The position numbers and the translations under genes were made by a program. This document shows positions 24,801-37,034 of a DNA stretch of 64,000 nt, in pieces. The notes below the pieces were generated by a model. That model did no database searches. It saw only the letters and a program-made list of their open reading frames with translations, and was not told the DNA's origin. Location: the NCBI RefSeq assembly GCF_021134715.1, contig NC_060021.1, positions 10,882,501 through 10,946,500 of the forward strand. Direction: 5' to 3'. The DNA is from Daphnia pulex (taxonomy: Eukaryota > Arthropoda > Branchiopoda > Diplostraca > Daphniidae). How positions within the stretch are numbered: the stretch's first letter is position 1; each line of letters begins with the position of its first letter.

Positions 24801-27800
24801 AAAGACGGCAGCGGCTTGCTTCCTGATTTTGACTACGCGACCAATATCAGGGCCACAGGCGAGTTTTATCACACGAGTGCTATAAACATCGACCCCAAAC
24901 AAACCCGAAAAAAATGGGAGAGAAAAAAGAGAAAAATGAGTAAATTATTTGTTAGATAATCGCAACTTGTCCAACGTCATCTTCGGCAATCATTGGCAGC
25001 CGACAGTGTCGGCTCACAACTTTTTTTCTCTGTCTTTTTAATAAAACACATTCGATTGTGCGTCTTGTTCAATCGAGATAAAGAAAGTCCGCCAGGCAAC
25101 AACAAAAACAAAACACACAGAAAATAATAGCCAGACCCGAGTCACGTAGGTCGCAATACCCACGGCCCAAAATGTTAAAAACGTCGTCATAATACTCTCG
25201 GCTGATAGGTGCCAGAATGGGAAAGAAAGAGCGAGACAAAAAGAAAATAACTTCAGAGATAACACATGAACAAAAAACCAAAAAAAAAGAGAGGCGGTGA
25301 CGCATTTCCAGATTGTGACGCTACAACCACCAGGAGGCGTTGCCCACCAAAGTATTTGCGACGCGCACAGAGATGCCTATAAGCAACTAAACAAACAAGC
25401 GAAGTCGTAGAAAAACTATACTGGACGAGAAGGAAATAAAAATTTTGAATTAACAAGCCTAGCGCTGTAGCAAAAGCGAATCAACTTGCCACTCACAAAC
25501 TCTCAAATTCATTTTCTTTGGCTTTTGGCTACTTCTTTTTTTTTTTAATAACAATAGTGAAAAAAATAAATTGGATGCGAAGCCCATTGGGCAAGGCCAT
25601 GGAGACGCCATCAGATCATCTGAAAATATGTGCGTAGAGTGGAGACTAGAGGGACAAGAGCAAACACGCAAATAAAACGAGTTAGAAATATCCAATTCTG
25701 GTTCTCATTTCTCAGCTATTCGGATCCACAGGGTTGGAATTATTTGTCTAGAGAGAAGAGAGAGAGAGCCCCCTCAAGCTGACAAGAACCTTGAAGTTCG
25801 TTTGGGGGCTCTGCGAAGGTTTGTTGCACACGTACGTGTGTGTATCCCATCCATCTATCTATGCGAGGGTCTGTGTTTAGAACGACTCGCTGCTTGGAAA
25901 CATTGACATAATTAAAGAAATAAAAGAAAAGCAGCCACCAATACACGAGACGCATTATTGGTCATGGTACTAGGGCCCTTTTGGTTGGTGGGGGAGGGTC
26001 TAAATTCCGCACTCGAGTGGAAGAAAAAACCGAACGGAAAAACAATGTCGCAAGATTTCGGTCGGCAGCCCAAAAGCCTTTCACTTCCACGAGAGACTCT
26101 TTGAATGAGAACGGATGACGTCACCCAGCGCCTCGAGCCCGTCATAGGCGCCGTTCGTGTTTCTTTCTTTCTTTCGTTCGTTCGGTGTAATGATTTGTAG
26201 TTTCGTTTCTAATATTTAATGCAGGTTACCTCGGAGGTAAAAGGGGTTCAAAAGGAGGCGTCAAAGTGTCTAATGAAATGTGTGTAACGTACCAGTTTTT
26301 CTTGCTCTCTTCCTCGGCGACAGCCATTCGTTGTCGCGTGGCTTCGTAGACGTCATCTTTGGCTTTGATGTTCATCTTGAGACCCATGACGCCGAGCGAT
26401 TCCAGCGACTGGTAGCCGCATTGTTGGACGCACTCGAAACTGCCTTGGGGACCGCCCGCCACGGACGACGACGACAGGTTGAAACTGAACGCCGAGCCGC
26501 GACCCTCCTCCGCGCTAGGAAACCACAGCCGCTAAAAATAATGAAAATGGAGAGAAAAAAAAGAAACAAGTTAGTTTTATCAGAGTTGGGTTACACAATA
26601 ATAACACATAAAAATAAAAAGAGAAGAAATGAAAAGTCGCTCATAAAATGACATGAAAAACTCGAAACGGGGAATTGAGACCGAGCGAACGCTGCCCGGC
26701 GACGATCATTACGATGGAACACTATTCCAATTTCCTAGTTCGATCGACGCCATCTGTTAACATCATCTTCCACATGACGTGGCGGCTCATACAGCAGCAG
26801 CAGCATATAACAGTCGATCTACATTTGATGTGTTGTTTCTTCTCATGGCCGCCAGCCTCGTTGCCATGTTGATTCTCCTTTTTGTTATATTTTTCTGCAG
26901 ATCCTTTTCAAACCCCTTGCCAGACTCTCTCTCGACGAGAAAAATCAGGCCGCCGCTGCTGCTGCTGCTGCAGTGGGCTACTCGCAGAGAAGGTTAGAAA
27001 GAAAGCTCGGAGCTAAAAGGGAAACAATCCAGAACCAAAAATCCAAGACACAAGAGAAATAGAAAAGAAAGAGAGAGGCTGGTGGACCCGAGTCAAATAC
27101 TCCAGACTCGATAACCGTTGCCCAGGTCTCTTTTTGTTTTGTTTTTCCCTTCTCTCTCAGGTGCGCCAATGAATACAGGAAGAGACTGTCTCCTCCATCT
27201 CTTTTTTAGGCAACATAGAAAGTTTCATTTTTTGTATTTTTTCCAATTTGAAATAAATAACACAAAAAAAAAGGCCCTTTCCCTTCTGGAATAACCCCGG
27301 AAAATAAAAGACGAATAAATTGTCGAGAGTTTATGGGAAACGTTGAACAAAAGATCCCGCTCCCCTTTATATACCTTTAGCCCCATATCCCCCTGTTTCT
27401 CTTATAAATAGATTAAGCTGTGTGGGATAAGGACTTGATTCCAAATGTGTCACGACGGGCAACCCACCGACATCTTCCTGGAGTCTCTCAATTCGTGTTC
27501 GCACTTTTCTCGCGACTTTATCCTCCTCACCGGGCAGGGGAAATATTTGGGCATTGGGCGAAAAAAAAACCGAATGAGGGGAATATCATCAAAGTGTTGG
27601 AAGAAAAGAAATGCAAAAGAGAAGGAGAATTATTGACAAGTAGGTCAATCGTTGAAGGGGCGCACACACGAAGGGAGAATGAAGAAGAAGAAGAAGACAA
27701 CGACGAAAGAAAGAAAGAAAAAGAAAAAACACACAGAAATATCCCAGGCAAAGAGAAAGAGAGAGAACGGTATACGTCCTTGCCCGGTTTTGGGTGTGTG

Positions 27801-30800
27801 AGAGAGAAAAGAGAGAGGGAATGATCCGTTAGTCCGAGGCGGCGACTGAGAAGAAGAACGAGACACTCGGAATGTCTTTTTAAAAAAAAGAGACGACGGT
27901 CGGCCGCTCGGTCGTGGTAAGTTGGTGGTGGTGGTTGTTGGCCAGCCGGAAAAATGGGACGGCCGAGCTTCGAGCTTAAATGCTCGAGGAGAGTTCTATG
28001 CTACTTTTCGCTTCGTTTTATGTGTGACGTCACACTTCACCACCACCGCCGCCACCTACGCATTGCTGCTTCTTTTTTTCGCTTATTACCACCACCACCC
28101 CCGAGTCGTCTGCTGCTGCCGCATGTCCAAATGGGTCATTCCCGGTCAGTCAGCTAGACACAAGACAACATCTTTCCACCAGCGAAAAAATATAAAAAAG
28201 GAAATGGCAAATGCTTAACGAAGAAGAGAACTGGCAGCAGCAGCAGCAGTCGGCCTCGTCGCCAACGGTATCACCGAAAAGTGGAGAAATGAAAAGAAGA
28301 AGAAAGAAGAAGTCGTGAAGAAGAGAGCTCCAGGGTATATCCAGGATGTTCGTGAAACACACACGTGTGTGTCGTGACTTTAGTCGGCTTCAGTCACGCT
28401 CCAAATTTGAAAATGTAGCGCCGCCACACACACACACAGCTAGGCAGACATTCGTACATGTAGCGGGTCACTAGAGCGCGGAGCAAATCGGGGATTTTGT
28501 CACCCACCCGGCCGCCTCCTCCCAACGTCCCTGTGCCTTTGCTCTTTTTTTCTCCCCATTATATTTGTTCAATGTACAATTTTTATTTTCTTTTATTCCC
28601 CCCCCCTTTTTTCATTCGACAGTTTCGTGAACATCTGCTTGCGTGTGTGAGTGCGTCGTCCTATATGATGATTAAACGATGACAGGTGGCCATTAAAATG
28701 CTAAACGAGGCTAGATAGTAGTCGCTCGGGTTGAATAAGGACAACAACAATTGCATCGACTATTGCTATGCAGCAAACGCAGCTGCCTGCGTGATCTAAT
28801 TTTGGAAAGTCGACGGACATAAACCACTTTCCCTTCTGAGGTAAGAAAAATGGGAGAAGTCGCACACTGCGCGCAAAAATCGCCATCACAACTTCCTCGT
28901 TTTCAAGTGTGACGCCAAGCGGAAATGACAACCAAAAAATCAATTCTTTTCTTTTTACGAGAGAAAAAAAGGGGATTATAAGTATATAGCCAGCAGACTT
29001 TTTGACAGATCCCCAGACCTTTATTCTCTCTCTCTCTCTTTCACTCGGTACCTCAATCCCTATAGTTCGTTGGGAAAAATAAAAAGAGGAGAGAATTATC
29101 CTGGCTCAAAGATGGACGCTGAGCCGAGTATTGCAATACCCCATGCGGGTCAAAAGTGAAAGGAACCCAAAACCAATAAAGACAGTCGTTCACGCCAGCC
29201 AAATAACCACCTCTCTTTTCTCCTAGCCTTATTAAAAGGAGAGTTTGGAATCCTCCCCAGACACAATCACGAAGCCATTTTCTGTATTCTCTTTTTTTTT
29301 GGAAAAATTCATCACTCAGCTTAGAAAGATGATTAAAACGACAAAAGAAAGATAAAAACCGAGTCGGGTTCTTTTTTCTACAATTGTTGTTGTTAAGGGG
29401 AGTAAGTGAAGGTAAAGAGGTTCGCCTCTCAACTGTGAGAGAAGATTTCAATCCTCGATAAGATCAAGGCCAATTGAAATTTTGAAAAAACCCAAAACAA
29501 GAAGCCCAGTAGAACCAAGTAGAAATAGAAATATATAAATCAAGAACAAGAAGGGAAATTCTGTTGGCGAGTACGTGGAAACCGCACCCAAGTTCACCTT
29601 GACAATCTTTGAAAATTTGACATTTTTCCAGTCTCTCTCTTTTTTTTCTTTTCCACACTTGTCTGTGCACCACCACGTCACACATCATGTCATCAAAGTG
29701 CCATCATAAAATTTCAGGTAAAGCTCCTTTATCTCCCCCCTTAACTTCCGCCTTCCCCCATTTTCTTTTCTACGGAGGTAGAATTTTGGTTGGTTTCGGT
29801 CCACAGAGAGAGAGAGAGACAACTGGAAAAAGAGAGGCCATTGACATGGGTGTTAATTAACCTAGAGCTATAGCGTTAGATTCTTTCCTGCTTCTCTACA
29901 ACCAGATGTCGGTAGACCTTCACAAATTTTTCTTCTCCCACTAAGAAGCCTAAAAGATCAAGGTGGAAAATAAAAGATGAAATACAATTCAAACTGCCTC
30001 GGGTCCGCAATGGCCACACCCTTGATCAAAAAAGGGGAACTCGTTTTTGGGATTGTAATGGAATCCCACAAATACCCCTAATGATGTTGGTGTGTGACAC
30101 ATAGAAGAGAGCACAACTTTCTCTCCATTCAACAGAAACACAAATCATCAAAAGGCGATTGCGTTTGGTTTGGTCTGAGAGAAAGGCCGATTCAATTTTG
30201 TTCCTGTCCGCTGTTACTTCACTTTCTAACCTTGCATCGGAGGTGTCCGTAGAATATTGGCTAATACGACGATAGCAGCGGAACGAAGGAGCGGATGATA
30301 TTTCTGCCTATCAAGTCGACTCGTGTGGAATAAGATAAGAGATTGGTTTTCCATCTTGCAAGGATCTCCAACCCCCCTATTGGCGAGGTCATTCAGAGCA
30401 ACAATCAAGGACTTTTGGAGTAAAAGAGTTTGCTGTGCTTGCCTGAATGCCTCTCTTTTGGCCCGTGGTGTGTGCGCCGCTGTTCACGTGATAACTTTGG
30501 AACGGGAGAGATAGAGGGGGTGGGAGGGTTTCGGTTATTGCGTCACTCCATCCCAAGTCAATTGGATTATTACGCGTCCGCCTTCGTATGTGCGCGGTCG
30601 ATAGATGGCAGAAGGAAAAAAAAGGCGCTGTACATTCGTTCGAGATAAGGAAGTCGTCTGCCTGTGACTGCACACACGTATACCGGGACTGAGGAGGAGG
30701 AGGGCACCCTCCCATGCAACTCCTCCTGGGTGGGGGAGGGTATTGTCATCGAAATGGAATCCTACAATAAAGTTCTGTTCTGTAACAAACCCCCCAGCTC

Positions 30801-32905
30801 GAACAAAAAGGGGGACCGTTTTCCGTTCCGCCACGTGCATAATATAACGAGCAAAAGAGAACAGGAGAAGAGAAAATGGTAACCGCTGCTATTTGCTTTG
30901 CTTCCAAGAACCAGATTTTGGCCCAAGAGAGAGAGAGAGGACTGTGCTTTGCTGACCTCGATAAGCAAGGCCAATAAGATTTCGTCAAGTTCGTGAATTC
31001 ATTTTCTCTTCATTTCAGAAAACAGGAGAATTAGATTGGAGTCTTCCAGACTGGCACCACTACAAGGTGAGTTGGGGGGAACAAAAAAAGCTGCTGCTGT
31101 CCCTACTAGCAGTTAACAAAGCTAGACACACATCTATTCTTTATTTTATATTTTCCTTCCTATATCCAGTGGGTGGTGAGTGAGTGATGGAAGAGGCCAA
31201 TGGACTCGGGGCTCTCTCTCGGGGAGACTGTGGTGGTGGATGTTGACGACGCCAAAGTTCATCCGACCTTGGCCGTCCGACATATTGCCAAGTCCCTCTG
31301 TCGACCAAAAAGAGCCAAAAGGGCAACTAACGATAAAATAGAAAAAAAGTAAGGAGCTCTCTGATAAGAAAAAGACTTAAAAAAGAAAAGAAAAACAAAT
31401 CCAACCCATTTGAAAACTTGAAACTTCCTCTCCTGAAATATCAAATTATTATGGTTATAATAGTTAGGGTGAGAGAATGCGGCTTTCGATTGTTCCTGTT
31501 GATCTAACGGGAGAATGTTTTTCGAGACGAGGAATTTTTGTCGACTGAAAGAGGCCAACACACACACACACCACACGAACGACGATCCGGAAACCTACGT
31601 CAACCTGTTGCGTCACGACACGACCGGTTTCTTTTGTTGTTTTTTCGCGTGGGTTCTACCCCCACCCACCAATAGGTCAAATAAGGAATAAAATAGTAGA
31701 ACTTACCCCTTCATTGCCAAGGAATTGTACACTGGGATGTTGTGACGTCTTCAACTGAAATAGAAAAGACAAACAACACGAAAACAGTTTAGTTACCGTC
31801 ACTTTTTCTCGGGTAGCACAACACACAACACTTGTAGCGCCACCGCAATAAAAAAAGGATTCACCAGCTCTCTTTTTTTCCAACAACAACTTAACAAAAA
31901 TTCTTATCAAATTTCTTTTTATCGGTGTTGTGTGTGAATTCACATTGAGGATTCTAACGGTGGGGGTATGTCGATCGCCATGTGGCCATTTCGATCGCAA
32001 AGTCAAAAAATATTTTACAAATAAAAATCCGCACGCTCCTGACTTGATTCTTTTGGTGCAACCATCATGGACGTACAAAAAAAAAGAGAAGGGGGGGAAA
32101 GAAGAAGAAGAAGGGGGGGGGGGGGGATTGTAATTTCTTTTATGCTCGACGTTTTCACTCGAAGAGAAAGAGAGGGGCCACTAGCGGCAGCTGCCACGGA
32201 AAATCGCCCAGAGCGACACACTCACACACACACCCGAGTTTTTGAAGAAAAAAGAAAAATCTCTTTTTTTTTCTTTCTTTCAACCAGCACATATATATAC
32301 ACTCTCGCACACACACACACACACACACCATCAACGATAAAAGAATGGAAAAATAAAGAAACATGTCGGCCGCCATCGTTGTGCTGACAACGTACGCCAA
32401 TCTCGGGCAAAATGCTGGCGCACACATCACACACACACACACAGTTACACCGATTGTGTCGATTTTGTTTAAACGTGAGGGGGGGGGGCAAAAAGAGGAG
32501 ACTGAGAAGAAATTATCTAATTATGAACATTGCCTTTTTTGGCCATATTGGTGTGCGAGACAGAAAGAGAGAGAGAGAGCTGGGAGATTCCTTTGCGGGC
32601 GCTTAAGGGGAGCACACACACACACACAGACACACACACACACACGACTTTTGGTTCGACGTTTTTTCCACGTCGCGAAACATCCGGAGCTGCTGTATTT
32701 TAACTCTTTTTTTTATAATTTATTTTCTTTTCATATTTGTGTGTCCTTTTTTTGTCAAACAATTCTGTCTCACCTTAATCCTCAGATATTCCTCAATGGC
32801 TTTGAACGACGAATCGGTGAGCTTCACGAAAACCAGCGATTTGTTCTCGCTGGAGTGGCCGTGCGCAGAGAGGCCGTATTGAACTCCTTCCTCAAAGGCA
32901 GCCAT
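21874..32905 (-). CDS. ELL: RNA polymerase II elongation factor ELL
   Basis: Nuclear factor that increases the elongation rate of RNA polymerase II and is part of the super and little elongation complexes. Minus-strand exons: 32774-32905, 31707-31754, 26293-26531, 24416-24879, 24103-24249, 23834-23990, 22114-23155, 21874-22029; 2385 nt, 794 residues, phases exact. N-terminal ELL domain: MAAFEEGVQYGLS, FVKLTDSSFKAIEEY, HPSVQFLGNEG, PQGSFECVQQ and a winged-helix-like part with RPLRERLIHMLAIRSYKKPE and W-N-D-V-H-D-DWPFYTDQEKQILK. A Ser/His/Gln/Asn-rich linker follows (exons 4 and 7). The C-terminal occludin-homology domain starts at YRTIVSGEQRSRYKEDF and ends HLHEKLAHIKRLVLEWD. The start matches the conserved family N-terminus. 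Intron 3 (5.2 kb, between exons 2 and 3) and the 1-kb intron after exon 1 are the long ones. Divergent from MPP10. Family call very secure; only the polar linker borders are less constrained. Confidence 0.95.
22528..22690 (-). repeat. Coding Asn/His/Gln triplet-repeat tract in ELL exon 7
   Basis: GTT/TTG/CTG/ATG triplets on the plus strand encode runs of Asn, His and Gln on the minus-strand ELL frame. The antisense frame reads as poly-Val/Leu and is an artefact. Such tracts vary in length among alleles. Confidence 0.85.
26532..31706. other. ELL long intron (5.2 kb), no gene seen
   Basis: Lies between the 16-codon second exon and the third exon. It holds many microsatellites (AAAGA, CA, GAA, GCA) and T-rich tracts, and several frames of 60-130 codons without recognisable domains, for example 27420-27824 plus and 30389-30715 minus. 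It may contain regulatory sequence or alternative first exons, but none is demonstrated. Confidence 0.7.
31755..32773. other. ELL intron 1 with CA microsatellites
   Basis: One-kilobase intron carrying several (CA)n tracts at about 32218-32232, 32307-32329, 32427-32442 and 32612-32645, plus a G-run near 32114. No coding exon recognised. Confidence 0.7.
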
Positions 32906-34461
32906 TCCTGAACTAAAAGAACTTCAACCAGACGACAGTGCTGCCGAAGCTCCAAGCTCTCCCGGCCACTATGGCGTGTGTGTGTATCGCCTATCCTATT
33001 CTCTCTGTGTGTCTGTGTTCCACTCCTCCATTTCTCTTTCGCTCGCTGCACAGTCAGACGGCACACCATAGGGGATACAGCGGATGTAACTTCAGACTGG
33101 GGATCGATACGCACCGGTTTTCTGGTAAACAGATGACAGATCACATTACATCTTTCAGCATCTCTTCTTCATTTTATTTGGGTTGGTGTGATGATGCTAA
33201 TCGAATTTCATCAACATTTAAACAGCTTACACACGAATCGAGAATCAATCGTCGACAACGACAATTCAACCCATGTGGATCCAAGTCTGTCGTGCACAGG
33301 GGATACTTCCATTCCTCCCGTTTTTTTCTTTTTTATTCCCCGGCCCTTGTTTCAAAGCCGTCGTTTCGGGAAAGACCGGGAAAATCCAACGTACTTAAAC
33401 TCCTGGCCGCCAGAGTGCTTATGACGCAATAAGTATATTGTATCGGCAGAAAAAGGGGGAATCACAAATACGCATAACTAAATAACCAGTGATTTCCAAG
33501 ATGAAGCAATAGGTTAAAGAGCCTAATAACGTAAATACGCCATTGCTCCTTTTTTTGGCGTTTTCAAAAGAAATTGCGTTATATTATGTTTGATGCACCG
33601 AGAGGAAAAACTCGATTCATTGACGGGATTTGGAAAGCAGCTTTTGTACTGCTGCTGAATCCAGCCTTTTTTTCATTTCTAAATTCCAAACTTGTAAACA
33701 CCGTCTTTAAGCTGCTGACGCAGTGAAAGTATGAACGCTGTATAGACGGCCGAATGTACTACTATGCTAGCCAAGTGTGCTATTATTTTTTTTTTCTTCC
33801 TTTTTTTGGCTTAGGGAACCAACAACTGCAATTGGGTCAAGTTTTAGAGCGGAATATATAAAAAAAATACACCTGAAGGCTATGGGCACAAAGTCAAGCA
33901 GTCCCGGACACCAAAAAATAGAAAGGTGCAACTTGCACACCACGTCGCCTACCAGCAGCATTACATATCTATGTTATTCTCTTTTTTATTTAAAAAGAAG
34001 AAAGAACCTCATTGTCTTATGTGTAAAGGACGCAGATGGGAAAATGGATCGACATGCATATCACCCACAGGGTCCGTGACACTGAAGCCACATTTCCCAG
34101 TAATCCATTAGTTAAGCATGAAAGATTGGAATTTATTTACCTTACGAGTCCTAGACCTCTTTCTATTGAGTGTGGAGACGATTAACAGTCATTTCATTGG
34201 ACAGCATCTCAGAGGAAACTAATTCTTCCTATTCTATTCTAAAAGAATGCTTATTATTCTAATATTCTGAGAAAAATAGCTCAGCCTTATTTAATTATTT
34301 TGGCATTTTCTTCCTTTTTACGAGAGAACTGAAGGATTACATTACCGATTTACAAAAGTTATCGATTTAAAAAAAAAAAGGAAAACGAAATTGATGGATT
34401 CCTTTATGGAGAATTGGCGTCGTTGTTCCCACTCAAACAGACGTCAAAACATTAGGCAAAA
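32906..34461. other. Shared 5' region between divergent ELL and MPP10
   Basis: 1.56 kb separate the two start codons. Must contain both promoters and the ELL 5' untranslated region. No TATA box or conserved site is convincingly recognisable, and the frames present (32938-33432 plus and others) are uninformative. Confidence 0.6.
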
Positions 34462-37034
34462 ATGGCGACATGCAGCGAATCCCTCGTGGATAAGGTTTTG
34501 AATGAATTTATCACTGTCACAACGAAACCAGAAAGCTTTCTAAGGTAATAAATAGTTAAATTTAATTTTCGTTACCCAAAGCATTGTAAATAGAATTCAA
34601 TTTCTTGTCGTCATTGTTGCTTTTACAAGTTCCTCGGGTTTGAACCTCGTGTTGATGTACTTTACTCATACTTACACTGCACCTTTTCGCATCTATTATA
34701 TTGTTCTCTATATCTTTTTTTGTTAAATTATATTTTCAGTGTACAGGCTGCTGCCAACACAAAATTCAAAGCAATTACAAAAGATCTCTATGATTCTGTT
34801 AATCGAAATTGCACACTGCAAGGGCTTACTGGAAGTCTGCCAGAGCTTTATACAGAGGGATTTGATGAAGAACAAATTTGGCAGCAACTAGAACTTCACA
34901 ATGAACCTTCCTTCAAGATATTAATGAAAAATGTAGCCAAACTTCTTACAGGAAAAGACAAGAAACTTTCATTTTACAAAGTTGAAGTACAAACTGACGA
35001 TGAAGAGCAAGAAGAAAATGGTTTGGAAAACGAGGAGGATAAAGACAGTGTTGCAAGTGACTTGTCTTTCCAACTTCCTTCTGATAGTGATAATGAAAAC
35101 GAGGATGGAGACGACTCGGACCTAGACGAAACTGACGCATTGAAATTCGACGAGTACAAAATGCTCGATGAAGAACGCGAAGAAAGGCCAAAAAAGAATA
35201 GAGAACAGTCAATGGGGAAAATTCGAAAAACTGAAGTCGACGACGAGTTTTTTAAAGTTGGTGAAATGGAAAAGTTTCTGGAAAAGGAAGAAGCTGAAAA
35301 ACCAGTCAAGGGCGATGACGAAGATTCTATTGATTATTTTGAGGACGTCCTTTCCGACGACGATGAAAACGTAAACACATTTTAATTCCCTTTTTTTTTT
35401 CAGCATGCTCATCTCCTTCTTTTTTCCCTTTAAAGGAAGCCGCTGTCAAAGCCAAGTACAAAGATTTTTTCCGAGGATCCATTCCTGCAGGCGACCAACA
35501 ACAGGAAATGGATGAGGAAGATGAAGATCTGGAAGAGGGTGATGAAGAAATGGAAGATGAAGAAGAGCTAGACGACGACGATGAACCAAGAGAGAAACGT
35601 GTCAAGTAATTTTTTAAATAACCTGAATGTTGAATTCTTAAGTAATTCGTTTTATCTAGATTCGACTTAAATGGCTCCGATTCAAGCGACGAAGACGAGT
35701 CAGACACATCCAACGACAATCTCACGAAATCGGAAGGAAAATCTAGCTATGAGCTAAGACAAGAACGGTTGAAAGCTAAAATTCAAGAATTGGAAGACGA
35801 AGCTGTAGCACCGAAACCCTGGCAGCTGATGGGTGAAACCAAAGCCGAACTCAGACCTGACAATGCACTATTAGAGGAAGATCTTTTCTTCGATCACACA
35901 ACAAGACAAGCGCCTGTCATCACAGAAGAGACCACTAAGACCTTGGAAGAAATTATCCGCCAACGCATCAAAGACCAAGCTTTTGATGATGTGGAGCGTA
36001 AAATCAAACCTGTCTACGACCCTACTGAATTCAAGAAGAAGTTGGTGCTGGACCAAGAAAAGAGCAAGTTTAGCTTGGCTGAAATTTACGAACAGGTTTG
36101 ATTTAATCCATTATCAATAACTCGATAGAAACTTCTAACTTTGTACTGTTTAAATTCCAGGAATTCTTGAAGCAGCAAGAAACTCAAAAGGCAGAGGCTA
36201 AATCAAGTAGTCTTGCCGACGTGCCCAACGATGAAGCGTCCGAAGACCAAAACCGTGCAGCACTTCGCAAGAGAATGGCCACTGTATTTGCCAAACTAGA
36301 TGCACTCTGCAACTTTAGCTACACCCCACGAGCAGTACGTATATACTTGGTTGGCTTTCCGAATGATTATTTTCATTTTCAAACTTGCTCCTGTATAGCC
36401 TGAACCTGATGTCAAAATTGTCAGCAATATGCCTTCGATCGTTATGGAAGAAATTGCTCCCGTCACAGTCAGCGATGCCAATTTGTTGGCACCACAAGAA
36501 GTTCAAGGTCAATATTTCATAACCTGCTGCCCATTTTATCGTCTCAAAATAGTCTAATCTCCATGGTTGAACAGATCCCACGAGGGGCGTGTTGAAGGGC
36601 ACGACGGAAAAAGCGAAAACGGACCGATTGCGAGAGCGACGGAAGAAGAAAAGTGCCCAGCGAGTGCGGCATAAAGAACGAGAGCGTACCGAGAAGGCCG
36701 TCGACAAGGCTAATCCAGGGCTGGGTAACAAGCACGCCAAAGCCCGTGTTTTGCACAATTTACAAAAGGCGGAGAAGGAGGGTACCGTTTCATTGGTAAG
36801 TTTTGTATTATTGACAAATTCATTTTTTGGGCGAATCTGAAATATTAATGAATTGCAATTCTATGACGTTTCTTATAGATCAAGGACAATCGAACTAAAG
36901 CTACTAAATCTTCGACGGCCTTCTTCAAACAATTGCAAGAAGATGTGTCGGCCAGCGTGGATGCGGTTAGACAGGGCAAGCAGAAAACCAATCTGAAGAA
37001 CAAACGCAGCACTGGTTCTCAGTTTAAACTTTAA
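34462..37034 (+). CDS. MPHOSPH10: U3 snoRNP protein MPP10
   Basis: Nucleolar scaffold of the small-subunit processome that works with Imp3 and Imp4 on the U3 snoRNA during 18S rRNA processing. Exons: 34462-34544, 34740-35370, 35436-35605, 35660-36095, 36161-36334, 36399-36507, 36575-36795, 36879-37034; 1980 nt, 659 residues (human 681). Seen: [19 protein letters not shown] near residues 68-86; long Asp/Glu-rich acidic blocks in exons 2 and 3, typical of the family; the highly conserved [35 protein letters not shown] and [12 protein letters not shown] in exon 4; [18 protein letters not shown] in exon 6; a Lys/Arg-rich exon 7; and a C-terminus ending in QFKL. Start chosen as the first Met of the family-like N-terminus after an upstream stop. 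Introns are 54-195 nt. Confidence 0.96.

Noticed and set aside
28683..28718. Short plus-strand reading QVAIKMLNEA resembling a kinase VAIK motif
   Set aside because: Ends in a stop two codons later, has no neighbouring kinase sequence on either side, and lies in an ELL intron; chance match.
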